DNA of 64,000 bases from Chitinophaga sp. Cy-1792 (GTDB lineage: Bacteria; Bacteroidota; Bacteroidia; Chitinophagales; Chitinophagaceae). Below are positions 18,139 to 28,442 of the stretch, piece by piece (position 1 is the first letter of the stretch; each line of letters begins with the position of its first letter). The position numbers were made by a program, and so were the translations under genes. The notes below the pieces were generated by a model that worked only from the letters and a program-made list of their open reading frames with translations, was not told where the DNA came from and did not search any database. Location of the stretch: the NCBI RefSeq assembly GCF_011752935.1, contig NZ_VWWO01000002.1, positions 372,001-436,000 on the forward strand, given 5' to 3'.

Positions 18139-21100
18139 ATGAAACAAACTATACGCCTTCGTAGCCTGCTACTATGGCTGCTATGCTGTTGCTGCTGGTA
18201 TAATACCGTCAGCGCCCAGGATAGTACCAAAGCGGCGCATGCCACAGTTACCCTCACCGGATCACATCTGTCGCTGTTACAGGTGTTTACCGCCATCAAA
18301 AAGCAGACAGGCCTTACACTCGTGTACAGCAATCAGTTGCTCAACGACGGGGAAGAAGTCAATGTCAGTTTTCATGGTACACCGGTACAGGAAGTATTGA
18401 ATACTATTCTTAAAGACAGGAACATTTCTTATGTCATCCAGCATAACCGCATTATCCTGGATAAGAAGCTGCCCGCACCTGCTCCTGCTGTAACCGTACA
18501 GCAGGAAGAAGAATGGGAGGTACGAGGGCAGGTACTTACCACGACAGGTTCGCCTGTGCCGGGGGCAACAGTGTCTGTGACAGGCACTTCCCGCGGTATG
18601 GTAACAGATGCACTCGGCGTTTTTAGTATCAGAGCGAATAAGAACAGTATTGTTCGTGTAGCCATGGTAGGTATGAATACCGAAGAAATACAGGTAGGTA
18701 ACAAGCGCACGTTAAAAATTACATTGACAGAAAAGGTCGATAAGCTGAACGAGGTAGTGGTAGTAGGTTTTGGTAACCAGCGTAAGGTAACGGTAACGGG
18801 TGCGGTATCCTCCGTGAATATGGCAGATATGCGTGCGCCGGTGGCTTCCCTCTCCAATGCTTTGGTAGGAAAGGTTTCAGGGGTGATATCCATGCAGAGT
18901 AGCGGTGGAGAACCTGGTTATGATAACCCGCAGTTTACCATCCGGGGTATTGGTACATTCACTGGCATTGTAACGCCGCTGATTGTGGTGGATGGCGTAC
19001 AACGCAATGATATCAACTCTACCTATGGTGGTGCATTTAATAATATAGATCCCGAAGATATTGCCACCATATCACTGCTGAAAGATGCTTCCGCTACCGC
19101 CGTGTATGGAGCCAAAGGCGCAAACGGTGTATTGATCATTACTACCAAACGCGGTATTGCAGGCACTCCCAGGGTTTCAGCAAAAACAGAAACCGGCTGG
19201 ACAGGGCTCACACAGTTACCAAAAATGGTGGATGGGGTCACTTATATGAAGTTGTACAATGAAGCGAAAGTAAATGGTGGAGATGCGCCAACCTATTCCG
19301 ACGAAGTGATCGCAAAAACTGCATCCGGACTGGATCCCTACCTTTATCCGAATGTGAACTGGCTGAAGCAGATTTACAAAGACAGGGCGTCCATGACCAA
19401 TGCCAATGTAAATGTGAATGGAGGCGGTGAGGCGATGCGTTATTATGTATCTATGTCTTTCTACGACCAGGAAGGCCAGTATAAAGTATCAAACATCAAC
19501 GGGTACAACCCCAATCTGAATTTCAAGCGATATGATTTCAGGAGTAATGTGGACATGAACGTTACGAAGTCCACCCTGTTATCTTTGAATATTGCCTCTA
19601 TGCTGGTAAACAGCCATTTTCCGGGGAACCCGGCAGGTGGCATCTGGTATTCTGCCTATGCCACCAATCCCATTTCTTTTCCTGTATCCTACCCGGATAA
19701 TAAATGGGCCGGGCCCAGGAATAATGGTGGCGTGAACCCATTCAATATGGTGCAGAACTCCGGTTATAGTACAGAGTTTAAACCTTCCGTTCAGTCGGTA
19801 GTGTCGCTCACACAGCAGCTGAGTGCTATTACGAAAGGGCTTTCGGCAGTGGCTCGTTTTTCTTTTGATAGTTACGCTGAATTTGATAACAGCAGAAAAG
19901 GGGCAAATGATTTATGGTATGCCGCTTCCCGCGATGAAGCCGGGAACCTGCAATATGAGCGTACCCGCACCGGCGATACCTATCTGGGCTACAGCTCTTC
20001 TTCTACAGGAGAGCGGATCATGTACCTGGAAGGTAATATCAATTATGACAGGAACTTCGGTAATCATACCGTTAGCGGTTTGATAGTAGGATCTATGAGA
20101 AACAGGGTAATAGGTTCGGCGGGAGACCTGAAGAGTGCTATTCCTTTCCGTAACCAGAGCCTTGCAGCAAGGGCCACTTATTCCTTCAAAGACAGGTACC
20201 TGGCAGAAGTGAATTTTGGTGCTACCGGTTCTGAAAATTTCGATAAGGGAAAAAGATGGGGGTATTTCCCTGCGGCATCTGCTGGCTGGGTTATCTCTAA
20301 AGAGAATTTCTTCCAGCCGTTGATCAGGGAAATAAACTTCCTTAAACTCCGTGGTTCTTACGGTAAAACAGGTAATGACCAGCTGAGTAACAATAATCGG
20401 TTCGGATATCTTACTTATATCAGTTCTTCCGGTGGTATTGGTTTTGGTTATTCCCCTTCCTGGTATAATGGTATCTCGGCCAGTACTGTCGGAACAGATA
20501 ATCTTACCTGGGAAAAATCTGCCAAAACAGATATCGGACTGGAAGCAGGATTTTTCAATAAATTCAACCTGGTAGTAGATTATTTCCAGGATCATCGTAC
20601 AAATATCCTGGTGCAAAGAAATACGATATCGCCCATAGCAGGATATGGTGATGCGATTATTTTCGCTAACCTTGGAGAAATGGTTAACAAGGGGATGGAT
20701 GCGAGTGTAGAGTATGTGGATCGTTTGAGCAAAGATGTAAAAATACGGGTGTTCGGAAATATCACCTATGCCCATAACAGGATTATATATGCAGACCAGC
20801 CGAAGGCATTGTATCCTTACCAGCAATATGAAGGGCATCAGTTCGGGGAATATAAGGGATTTATCAGCCTGGGTTATTTCCAGAGCCAGGAAGAAATTGA
20901 TAAGAGTCCGACGCAACTGAGGAAAGTATATCCGGGAGATATCAGGTATGCAGATTTAAATGGTGATGGTAAGATTGATGCGAATGATATGACCTATCTC
21001 GGTAAATCCAATTTCCCGGCATGGTCCTATGGATATGGTTTTACCATTAATTATAAGAAGCTGGAGCTTTCTACCGTTTTTGCAGGGCTGGCAGATGTAG

Positions 21101-21540
21101 GATTGATGGCGAATGGTTCGGAAGTTTCATTTGGAGATTGGGGCGCTGCTGGTGTTGGGGTGGTACCTTTTGCAGGTATGGGACAGTATTCAGCCAATGT
21201 GCTGACGGATGTAGCCAACAGATGGACGCCTGAGCATCCCGATCCTAATGCGCATTACCCGCGTTTAACGCTTGCCAACCTGAGCGACAACAACTATCAG
21301 AACAGTACCCATTGGTTAAAGGATGGCAGCTTTATGCGCCTGAAACAGGCTACGCTGAGCTATTCAGTGATTACCGCAGATATGAAAAGGAAAGGCATCA
21401 GCAATCTGCTGGTTTATGTTACCGGTACCAACCTGCTCACCTTTACGAAGTTTAAATTATGGGACCCCGAGCTGGGCGCCAATGGTGCGAAGTACCCTTT
21501 TGCCAAAACAGTTACTGTTGGTGTGAGAGCACAGTTTTAA
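18139..21540 (+). CDS. SusC/RagA-family TonB-dependent outer-membrane transporter with STN signalling domain
   Basis: 1133 residues. Signal peptide at about 1-27 with a run of Cys in its core; STN (secretin/TonB short N-terminal) domain at about 35-110, which contacts FecR; a CarboxypepD_reg-like domain at about 127-215; the plug from about 220 with LNEVVVVGFGNQRKVTVTGAVSSV and the SusC signature GANGVLIITTKRG; then the 22-strand barrel to the C-terminal ...VTVGVRAQF. It imports a ligand captured by the SusD protein encoded 18 bp downstream, using TonB energy. The STN domain plus the upstream sigma and FecR genes mean uptake and induction are coupled. The substrate is not readable from sequence. 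Confidence 0.95.
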   Translation: MKQTIRLRSLLLWLLCCCCWYNTVSAQDSTKAAHATVTLTGSHLSLLQVFTAIKKQTGLTLVYSNQLLNDGEEVNVSFHGTPVQEVLNTILKDRNISYVIQHNRIILDKKLPAPAPAVTVQQEEEWEVRGQVLTTTGSPVPGATVSVTGTSRGMVTDALGVFSIRANKNSIVRVAMVGMNTEEIQVGNKRTLKITLTEKVDKLNEVVVVGFGNQRKVTVTGAVSSVNMADMRAPVASLSNALVGKVSGVISMQSSGGEPGYDNPQFTIRGIGTFTGIVTPLIVVDGVQRNDINSTYGGAFNNIDPEDIATISLLKDASATAVYGAKGANGVLIITTKRGIAGTPRVSAKTETGWTGLTQLPKMVDGVTYMKLYNEAKVNGGDAPTYSDEVIAKTASGLDPYLYPNVNWLKQIYKDRASMTNANVNVNGGGEAMRYYVSMSFYDQEGQYKVSNINGYNPNLNFKRYDFRSNVDMNVTKSTLLSLNIASMLVNSHFPGNPAGGIWYSAYATNPISFPVSYPDNKWAGPRNNGGVNPFNMVQNSGYSTEFKPSVQSVVSLTQQLSAITKGLSAVARFSFDSYAEFDNSRKGANDLWYAASRDEAGNLQYERTRTGDTYLGYSSSSTGERIMYLEGNINYDRNFGNHTVSGLIVGSMRNRVIGSAGDLKSAIPFRNQSLAARATYSFKDRYLAEVNFGATGSENFDKGKRWGYFPAASAGWVISKENFFQPLIREINFLKLRGSYGKTGNDQLSNNNRFGYLTYISSSGGIGFGYSPSWYNGISASTVGTDNLTWEKSAKTDIGLEAGFFNKFNLVVDYFQDHRTNILVQRNTISPIAGYGDAIIFANLGEMVNKGMDASVEYVDRLSKDVKIRVFGNITYAHNRIIYADQPKALYPYQQYEGHQFGEYKGFISLGYFQSQEEIDKSPTQLRKVYPGDIRYADLNGDGKIDANDMTYLGKSNFPAWSYGYGFTINYKKLELSTVFAGLADVGLMANGSEVSFGDWGAAGVGVVPFAGMGQYSANVLTDVANRWTPEHPDPNAHYPRLTLANLSDNNYQNSTHWLKDGSFMRLKQATLSYSVITADMKRKGISNLLVYVTGTNLLTFTKFKLWDPELGANGAKYPFAKTVTVGVRAQF

Positions 21541-21558
21541 CCGTATAAGATAATTGTT

Positions 21559-23391
21559 ATGAAGACAAATAAATCACTTTATATACTACTGTGGATAACT
21601 GCTATGGTGTTGGTTTCCTGCAGTAAATACCTGGATAAAAAACCGGATAATCTGCTGACAGAAGACCAGATCTGGCAAACGCGGGCCAACGCAGAAGCAT
21701 TCCTGTATAACGTTTATGGCATTGCCGTGACCGATGGTGGCGGCTATTCGTCTATTGGTGGTTCTGATGAATCTTCCGTATGCATTCCTACAGTTCCTGT
21801 ACGCCTGATGGTAAGTGGCAACTGGAGTGCGGCAGACTGGATCTGGTATAACTGGGGCAACAGTTATACGGCCATTCGTAAAACATTTGTTTTTGAACAG
21901 AATATTGATAAAGTACCCACTTCGCAGCTGAGTGATGAGTTGAAGCATCAATACAAAGCAGAAGTACAGTTCCTGAGAGGATATAGCTATTGGTTGCTAT
22001 TGCGGCAGTACGGTCCTTTTGTTAACCTGGATAAGCCTTTGTCACAAAATGAAGACTACAATAGCTTTCCACGAGCGCCATTCGACACCTGTGTGGCAAC
22101 TATCGTCGGTTTGATGGATAAGGCCGCAGCAGGGTTGCCTTCTGTATGGGACAACAATGCCAATGATGGACGCGCTACCCGTGGCGCCTGTATGGCCATT
22201 AAGGAGAAAGTACTGCAACTCGCTGCCAGTCCGCTCTATAATGGTAATCCGGCCTTCAGCAATTTTAAGAACCAGGATGGTACACCACTGGCCCCGGCCA
22301 CTTATGATGTGAACCGATGGAAAGTAGCTGCAGCCGCGGCCAAGGCAATAATTGATTCTGCCCACTATAAGCTATATACGAATCAGGACAATGGTGATAG
22401 CCAGTTTAATCCTTATCTCTCCACCCGTGATATTTTCCTGACAGCATGGAATAATGAGATCATATTTGGTCAGGTATCCTGGAATAAGTGGGGCTTTACA
22501 AAATGTGCTTCTCCGGGGCCGGGGGGATATAATATGTATAATGCGACGCAGAATCTGGTAGATGCTTTTGCCATGAATAATGGCAGGTATATAGACGATC
22601 CGGCATCGAATTATAAAGAAACAGGTTTTGCGCAGCAGGATGGCGCCAATAGCTGGGAGCAAAAAACAGGCGACTGGAATATGTATGCCAACAGGGAGCC
22701 GCGTTTTTATGCCTATGTAGCGTATAACGGGCGTCCGGTGCTGGCAGCTAAAACAACGGATGACAGAAATGCTTTTTCATCACCTGCCAATGCTGATGGG
22801 AAAGGACGAAATGAATTTTATTACAATGGTATGTCGGGTCAGAAATCAGCCGGTAACAATAACCTCACCGGTTATTGCGTAGCAAAAAGGATTAGTCCGA
22901 ACGATAATATCAGGTACGATCAGGTATCAAATCCTGGTATTTATATCCTGGTACGTTATGCTGAAATATTACTGGATTATGCAGAGGCGCTGAATGAATA
23001 TGATCCCGGCAATCCGGACATTGTGAAATACCTAAATATGGTACGTGCAAGGGCAGGATTACCTGGCATTGAAACAGTGTATCCGGATGCCGTAGGTAAT
23101 ACAGATAAGATGCGTAGGTATATTCTTCGTGAACGTCAGGTGGAGCTGTGTTTTGAGGGCGACAGATATTTCACGCTGATAAGAAGGTTATTGCTGGGTA
23201 AGCCGGAAAACCAGGCCATTTACGGCATGAACGTAAGCGCCAATGACAATGGATTAGGTTTTGCATTTACTGATTTTTACAAGCGTACTTTATTCCAGCA
23301 ACGTTCATGGGATAACAAAATGTACCTCTTCCCGATACAACAACAGGATATAGAACGGGACAGGGCCCTGGTGCAGAATCCTGGCTGGTAA
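21559..23391 (+). CDS. SusD/RagB-family nutrient-binding lipoprotein
   Basis: 610 residues with a lipoprotein signal ending MVLVSC (Cys21). N-terminal SusD motifs include YLDKKPDNLLTEDQIW and the helix AEVQFLRGYSYWLLLRQYGP. The C-terminal part has ILVRYAEILLDYAEALNEY, MVRARAGLPG, RERQVELCFEGDRYFTLIRR and the final LVQNPGW. It forms the surface lid of the SusC transporter encoded just upstream. The gene is followed 28 bp later by an IPT/NHL protein, also a common third member of these loci. Confidence 0.95.
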   Translation: MKTNKSLYILLWITAMVLVSCSKYLDKKPDNLLTEDQIWQTRANAEAFLYNVYGIAVTDGGGYSSIGGSDESSVCIPTVPVRLMVSGNWSAADWIWYNWGNSYTAIRKTFVFEQNIDKVPTSQLSDELKHQYKAEVQFLRGYSYWLLLRQYGPFVNLDKPLSQNEDYNSFPRAPFDTCVATIVGLMDKAAAGLPSVWDNNANDGRATRGACMAIKEKVLQLAASPLYNGNPAFSNFKNQDGTPLAPATYDVNRWKVAAAAAKAIIDSAHYKLYTNQDNGDSQFNPYLSTRDIFLTAWNNEIIFGQVSWNKWGFTKCASPGPGGYNMYNATQNLVDAFAMNNGRYIDDPASNYKETGFAQQDGANSWEQKTGDWNMYANREPRFYAYVAYNGRPVLAAKTTDDRNAFSSPANADGKGRNEFYYNGMSGQKSAGNNNLTGYCVAKRISPNDNIRYDQVSNPGIYILVRYAEILLDYAEALNEYDPGNPDIVKYLNMVRARAGLPGIETVYPDAVGNTDKMRRYILRERQVELCFEGDRYFTLIRRLLLGKPENQAIYGMNVSANDNGLGFAFTDFYKRTLFQQRSWDNKMYLFPIQQQDIERDRALVQNPGW

Positions 23392-23419
23392 ATCTTTCAT
23401 CATCTAACTATAAAAAATT

Positions 23420-24718
23420 ATGACTAAGCATATATATACCTGTTGTCTGTTTGGGGTGATGGCATTTGCAGGATGTAAGAAAGATACAGTGGCATCGCAT
23501 GTGGCGGGAGCTGCTATGACGATAGATAATTTCACGCCGGAGACAGGTGGCCGTACCACGGAGATCCTGATCAGCGGCAGCAATTTCGCCACTGATACCA
23601 GTCAGCTTTCGGTGACCATCAATGGTAAAAAATGTACTATCGTTAATTCCAATCTGGGTCAGCTGATGGCGATTGTTCCGAAGCAGTGTGGTACGGGTCT
23701 TATCGTGGTGAAATCCGGTAACGACAGCGTAACGAGTACCAAACCCTTTAACTATATTTTTACGCGTACCGTCAGTACGCTGGCTGGTAGCGGCAAAGCG
23801 GGATATGCCAATGGCAATGGTACGCAGGCACAGTTCAACTTCAATGGGCAGAACTGGTACAGGGCTTCCGGTATTGCAGTAGATGATCAGTTGAATGTTT
23901 ATGTAGCAGATGTGGGGAATTCGTGTATCCGTAAGATAGATAGTGCGGGGAATGTGAGTCTGTTTGCCGGAAAGCCTGGTGTCAGTGGTTTTGCAGAAGG
24001 CAAGGGCTCCGACGCAAAATTTTCTTTGGTCTATGGTATGGCCATTGATGAGCAGGGTAATTTATATACGGCAGATCCCGGCAACTGGGATATACGGAAA
24101 ATCACGCCTGACGGCACTGCTACCGTATTGAAATGGGGGGCCGTGGGCCCCTGGTTTGCAGGCTATGATAAGGTGTCGAAAAAAGTATACTATTCTTCGG
24201 CTGATAGTCCGGGGGGAGTATGGCGTATCAATGATGACGGCAGTGAAGACAAGATCGTTGGTGGTATTAATTATCCCGGTGGTATTGCCTTTGATGTACA
24301 GGGGAACCTTTTTGTAAGCTCCAATGGCGACCATACCGTTTTGAAGTTTGATGCCAATACCTGGAAGCAGACGGTTATTGCCGGGAAAACAGGCGTGCCT
24401 GGTTATGTAAACGGTACTGCTGCTGACGCACGTTTTGCGTTCCCGTGGGGACTTACACTAGACAGGCAGGGGAATATTTACCTGGCAGGAGATGGATTGG
24501 TCGTAGGTACCGGTAATGCCGACCAGAGCGTTCGTTTTCTCACCGCAGGGACTTATGATGTAAGTACCTATGCCGGTAGCAGTACAGAAGGGTTTACAAA
24601 TGGTATGGGCGAAGCAGCTGCTTTTGCGGGGCCGTTGGGCGTGGCTTTGGACAAGAATGGCGTTTTGTATGTGATAGATAAAAATAATAATGCAGTTAGA
24701 AAAATTATATCTGAATAA
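23420..24718 (+). CDS. IPT/TIG domain lipoprotein with NHL-repeat beta-propeller
   Basis: 432 residues. Lipoprotein signal ending AFAGC (Cys19); an IPT/TIG immunoglobulin-like domain at about 30-115 (FTPETGGRTTEILISGSNF); then NHL repeats forming a propeller at about 120-430, each with the pattern GIAVDDQLNVYVADVGNSCIRKID. Such proteins sit on the cell surface in SusCD loci and are thought to bind glycan or protein substrate, in the place held by SusE or SusF in other loci. It is co-directional with susD and ends 2 bp before the next ATG, so it shares a transcript with the downstream beta-helix gene. Confidence 0.9.
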   Translation: MTKHIYTCCLFGVMAFAGCKKDTVASHVAGAAMTIDNFTPETGGRTTEILISGSNFATDTSQLSVTINGKKCTIVNSNLGQLMAIVPKQCGTGLIVVKSGNDSVTSTKPFNYIFTRTVSTLAGSGKAGYANGNGTQAQFNFNGQNWYRASGIAVDDQLNVYVADVGNSCIRKIDSAGNVSLFAGKPGVSGFAEGKGSDAKFSLVYGMAIDEQGNLYTADPGNWDIRKITPDGTATVLKWGAVGPWFAGYDKVSKKVYYSSADSPGGVWRINDDGSEDKIVGGINYPGGIAFDVQGNLFVSSNGDHTVLKFDANTWKQTVIAGKTGVPGYVNGTAADARFAFPWGLTLDRQGNIYLAGDGLVVGTGNADQSVRFLTAGTYDVSTYAGSSTEGFTNGMGEAAAFAGPLGVALDKNGVLYVIDKNNNAVRKIISE

Positions 24719-24720
24719 AG

Positions 24721-26256
24721 ATGAAAACATATTGGTTAACCGGATTACTGATTACCACGGTGGCTTGCAGCAGTGGTACGCCTGATCGTACAGGCGTGGT
24801 CGTTACACCGGCAGTACATAGTATTTATGTGACAGTATATGGAAATGATAATGCGGCGGGTGATGTTGATCACCCGCTTAAAACGATCAATGTAGCGCTG
24901 GGGAAGGCCAGGCCGGGAGATTCTGTCATCCTGCGCGGAGGGACCTATCAGCAGCTGGTTGCCGTCAATGCAGCAGGAACGGTTAACGCACCCATCGTAC
25001 TGACAGCGATGGCCGGAGAGCGTGTATTGCTGGATGGTACCGGCATGATCGTGAGTGCCAGCACCAGTATGCTTACCATCAGCGGTAGCAGGTACGTAAC
25101 CGTAAACGGATTGGAAATCTGTAACCTGAAAACAACTACCCCCTGGGTAGATGTAAGTGGAGCTACCATCAATGCAGGTTCTACAGATATCATCTTCCGA
25201 AATAATAAAATTTACAACATAGAAAATAATGTGGCGCCTGAGCAGGGTAGAAGCGGCCATGGTATACTGGTTATCGGTAATACGGCAGATCCGCTGCAGC
25301 GCATTACTGTAGAGGATAATGAGATACATGATACCAAAACAGGATATAGTGAAAATCTTACCATCAATGGTTATGTAGATGGCTTTATCATCCGCAGGAA
25401 TAAAATCTACAATACAGAAAACATAGGAATAGATGCTGCCGGTGGCTACGCCGCTAATGCCAATCCGGCGCTGAACTATGCGCGGAACGGACTTATCAGC
25501 GGGAATGAGCTGTACACTATCGATATGACGCGGGGGCCTGTAGGCGGGGTGCATGGCCATGGTGCCATTGGTATTTATGTAGATGGTGCCAGGAATATTG
25601 TGGTGGAGCAGAATAAAATCCATGAGGCCGACAGAGGCATCGGTATTGTTAGTGAGAACGATGCATTCCCTACCAGCAACTGTATCGTACGGAATAACTT
25701 CGTGTACAACAGCTGGCGTACCGGTATTTATATGGGCGGGTACCTGGGATATACGTCTGGCGGCACCCGTAATTGTTACGTGGTGAATAATACGCTGTTT
25801 ATGAATAACCGGGAAGCGGGCGCTTTCGGGGAGATAGAAGGGGAGCTGCGACTGACAGAACAATGCTTTAATAATGTAGTGCGTAATAATCTCGTATATG
25901 CGCGTCCGACGGATATCTTTCTGCATAAATATACCAATACCGGGTCGGGCAATATCATTGATAACAACTGGTATTTTACTACCGGGACGCCGCAGTGGAT
26001 CTGGAACAGCACTAACAGTAACGTGTATACGGATTTGCTGAGCTGGCAGCAGGCCAGTGGTGCGGACGCGGCTGCTGTATACGGCCAGGACCCGTTACTG
26101 AAGGATGTTAACTTACCCGACCTGCATTTACAGGCAGGGTCGCCGGCGAGGAACAAGGGTTTTATGTTACCTGATTCCGTTGTAGGCACGCTGGATATAG
26201 ACGGGAATCCGCGTATCAGTGGTGGCCACTTATCCATCGGAGCGCACCAGTTATAA
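24721..26256 (+). CDS. Right-handed parallel beta-helix lipoprotein (possible polysaccharide lyase)
   Basis: 511 residues with a lipoprotein signal ending ITTVAC (Cys16). From about residue 36 it has the opening of the PL9/DUF1565-like beta-helix group (IYVTVYGNDNAAGDVDHPLKTINVAL and RPGDSVILRGGTY), then repeated N-x-I or N-x-V helix coils such as FRNNKIYNIENN, VEDNEIHD, IRRNKIYN and VRNNFVYN to about 480. The ending (AGSPARNKG, DIDGNPR, IGAHQL) is typical of the choice-of-anchor Q group. Related folds include pectate and alginate lyases, but no catalytic set could be fixed by eye. The gene begins 2 bp after the IPT/NHL gene and is probably part of the susCD operon, so it likely cleaves or binds the same substrate. 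Confidence 0.82.
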   Translation: MKTYWLTGLLITTVACSSGTPDRTGVVVTPAVHSIYVTVYGNDNAAGDVDHPLKTINVALGKARPGDSVILRGGTYQQLVAVNAAGTVNAPIVLTAMAGERVLLDGTGMIVSASTSMLTISGSRYVTVNGLEICNLKTTTPWVDVSGATINAGSTDIIFRNNKIYNIENNVAPEQGRSGHGILVIGNTADPLQRITVEDNEIHDTKTGYSENLTINGYVDGFIIRRNKIYNTENIGIDAAGGYAANANPALNYARNGLISGNELYTIDMTRGPVGGVHGHGAIGIYVDGARNIVVEQNKIHEADRGIGIVSENDAFPTSNCIVRNNFVYNSWRTGIYMGGYLGYTSGGTRNCYVVNNTLFMNNREAGAFGEIEGELRLTEQCFNNVVRNNLVYARPTDIFLHKYTNTGSGNIIDNNWYFTTGTPQWIWNSTNSNVYTDLLSWQQASGADAAAVYGQDPLLKDVNLPDLHLQAGSPARNKGFMLPDSVVGTLDIDGNPRISGGHLSIGAHQL

Positions 26257-26316
26257 AGAAAGGTTTTGTAAATGCGGGTATTTTACCGAAGTTAGATGAT
26301 ATTACATCATTTGATT

Positions 26317-28176
26317 ATGAGAAAGCATTTACTACTATTGTTAATGGCAGTAGGGTATTCGGCTGTACAGGCACAGGAACTGTATATGCCAAGGAATATC
26401 CGGAATGCCTATACCGCGCAAACCCGTGATAAAAGTGGCCGCCCGGGACCCAAATACTGGCAGAACAAAGGTAATTATGATATTCACCTGAAACTGAGCC
26501 TGCCATCGCGAACCGTACAGGGCACAGAAACCATCCAGTATACCAATAACAGCCCTGATACACTGAAAAATCTGTGGATCCGTTTCATTCCGAATCTTCA
26601 TAAAATTACTGCGCCCCGTGATGGCTATCATAGCAATGATTTCCTGACAGAGGGCGTTACTATTGATAAATTTGTCTACAACGGCCAGGAGCTGAAATTC
26701 AACAATGATTTTGGCACCGTCGGGCGTATCAAGCTTCCTACGGCGGTTATGCCTAAAGGCGGGGCTAAGGTAGAGATTACCTGGCACTACGACCTGTCTA
26801 AGGAAAGCGGCCGTGAAGGCATGATTGACAGCACTACCGCCTTTGCAGCCTATGCATATCCGCGTATATCCGTTTTCGATGACTATAATGGATGGGACCA
26901 GATTGCCCATACCGACAGAGCGGAGTTTTACAATGATTTCAATGACTATACCGTGTCAGTCACCGTTCCTAAAAACTATGTGGTTTGGGGAACCGGTAAT
27001 TTGCTGAACCCGGAAGAAGTATTGCAGCCTGAATTTGCCGCTAAGCTGAAAGCTTCTTACACCGCGGATAATACGATCAATATCGCTTCTCTGAAGGATA
27101 ACCTGGCACATAAAGTGACCCGGCAGCAGGACTTTAACACCTGGAAATTTGAAGCAAAGCATATCAGTGATGTCGTTTATGGCACCAGTGACCACTATGT
27201 ATGGGATGCCGGCAGCTCTCTGCTGGACACCGCCACCGGCTTAAGATGCAGCGTGCAGGCAGCTTATAATGATACAGCAGCAGATTTTCATCATTCAGTA
27301 GAGTTTGCAAGAAAATCGCTGGGATGGTTTTCGAATCACTGGCCTGGTATCAAGTATCCTTACCCGGTGATGACCGCATTCCAGGGTTATGCAGACATGG
27401 AATACCCGATGATGGTCAATGATAATACCGTAGAAGATGACATGTTCTTTGCCAAGCTGGTGCAGGACCATGAAATGGCGCATACCTATTTCCCTTTTTA
27501 TATGGGTATCAATGAAACCCGCTATGCCTTTATGGACGAGGGTTGGGCTACCACCTTTGAATACCTGATCGGTATTGCCGATGTGGGCAAGGAGAAGGCA
27601 GATGATTTCTACAAACGTTTCAGGGTAGCTCGTTATATCAGTGATCCTTCCACGGAAGAAGATCAGCCTATCATCAGCATGTCTAACCAGGTGAGCGGCA
27701 TGGGCTATGGTAGCAACTCCTACGGCAAGGCCTCTCTTTCCTATCTGGCGTTAAAGGATTTATTGGGAGATGAAGAATTTAAGAAAGCCCTGCATATGTA
27801 TATGGACACCTGGCATGGCAAGCATCCTATTCCATGGGATTACTTTAACATCATCAATACTGCTACAGGCAAGAACCTGAACTGGTTCTGGCAGAACTGG
27901 TTCTTCACGAATAATTATATAGACCTGGCAGTAGCTGGTGTGAAGGGCAGCGCCATCACGATTAAGAATGTGGGTGGTTTCGCTATACCGTTCGATATGG
28001 AAGTAACGGATGTGAATGGTGAGAAGCGCCAGTATCACTATACACCGGCTATCTGGCAGAAGAACGCCAGAGAAGTGGTGGTGCAGGTGCCTGGCAAATC
28101 AGCCATCAAAGAAGTGAACATCGATGGCGGGATCTTCATGGATGCAACTCCTGCGGATAACAACTGGAAGAAGTAA
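26317..28176 (+). CDS. M1-family zinc aminopeptidase, secreted
   Basis: 619 residues from the ATG at 26317, where a signal peptide begins (MRKHLLLLLMAVGYSAVQAQ); an in-frame start at 26296 would add seven unlikely residues. The M1 zinc site is complete: HEMAH at 385-389 and the third ligand Glu408 in MDEGWATTFEY, exactly at the HEXXH-X18-E spacing. The N-terminal beta-sandwich typical of M1 enzymes covers about 45-230. It should trim peptides from the N-terminus in the periplasm or outside. The gene starts 60 bp after the beta-helix gene; whether it belongs to the same operon or the peptidase activity fits the SusCD substrate is open. A strong terminator follows. Confidence 0.92.
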   Translation: MRKHLLLLLMAVGYSAVQAQELYMPRNIRNAYTAQTRDKSGRPGPKYWQNKGNYDIHLKLSLPSRTVQGTETIQYTNNSPDTLKNLWIRFIPNLHKITAPRDGYHSNDFLTEGVTIDKFVYNGQELKFNNDFGTVGRIKLPTAVMPKGGAKVEITWHYDLSKESGREGMIDSTTAFAAYAYPRISVFDDYNGWDQIAHTDRAEFYNDFNDYTVSVTVPKNYVVWGTGNLLNPEEVLQPEFAAKLKASYTADNTINIASLKDNLAHKVTRQQDFNTWKFEAKHISDVVYGTSDHYVWDAGSSLLDTATGLRCSVQAAYNDTAADFHHSVEFARKSLGWFSNHWPGIKYPYPVMTAFQGYADMEYPMMVNDNTVEDDMFFAKLVQDHEMAHTYFPFYMGINETRYAFMDEGWATTFEYLIGIADVGKEKADDFYKRFRVARYISDPSTEEDQPIISMSNQVSGMGYGSNSYGKASLSYLALKDLLGDEEFKKALHMYMDTWHGKHPIPWDYFNIINTATGKNLNWFWQNWFFTNNYIDLAVAGVKGSAITIKNVGGFAIPFDMEVTDVNGEKRQYHYTPAIWQKNAREVVVQVPGKSAIKEVNIDGGIFMDATPADNNWKK

Positions 28177-28283
28177 GCTATTATTGAGCATCCCCCGTAG
28201 TCTGTCTAAAGGGCATTTTACGGGGAAATAGCCCACCGTGCGCCGATACCGAAGGTTAGGCTGCAAACAAGCGAAGATTAAGA

Positions 28284-28336
28284 AAAACACAACGGATAAG
28301 TCCTTTGAAAGGGGTTTATCCGTTGTGTTTTTTTAT
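28284..28336 (+). terminator. Rho-independent terminator after the M1 peptidase gene
   Basis: A long hairpin (arms AACACAACGGATAA and TTATCCGTTGTGTT with an imperfect inner stem) is followed by TTTTTTATT. It begins 108 bp after the stop codon. Confidence 0.85.
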
Positions 28337-28442
28337 TACTATTTCAACCGTTCAAAAAAAAATCCTGTTATATAAAAATGCTGCTGACATAGGGTTGTCA
28401 CAAGCCGGTTATTACTTTGTATCAACAACAAAAGATAACGAT

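Noticed and set aside
19912..20916. 334-codon antisense frame inside susC
   Set aside because: Shadow of the SusC barrel coding sequence, with no recognisable domain or start context.
24745..25926. 393-codon antisense frame inside the beta-helix gene
   Set aside because: The plus-strand beta-helix gene has clear family features and a lipoprotein signal; the antisense product has no domain and arises from codon bias.
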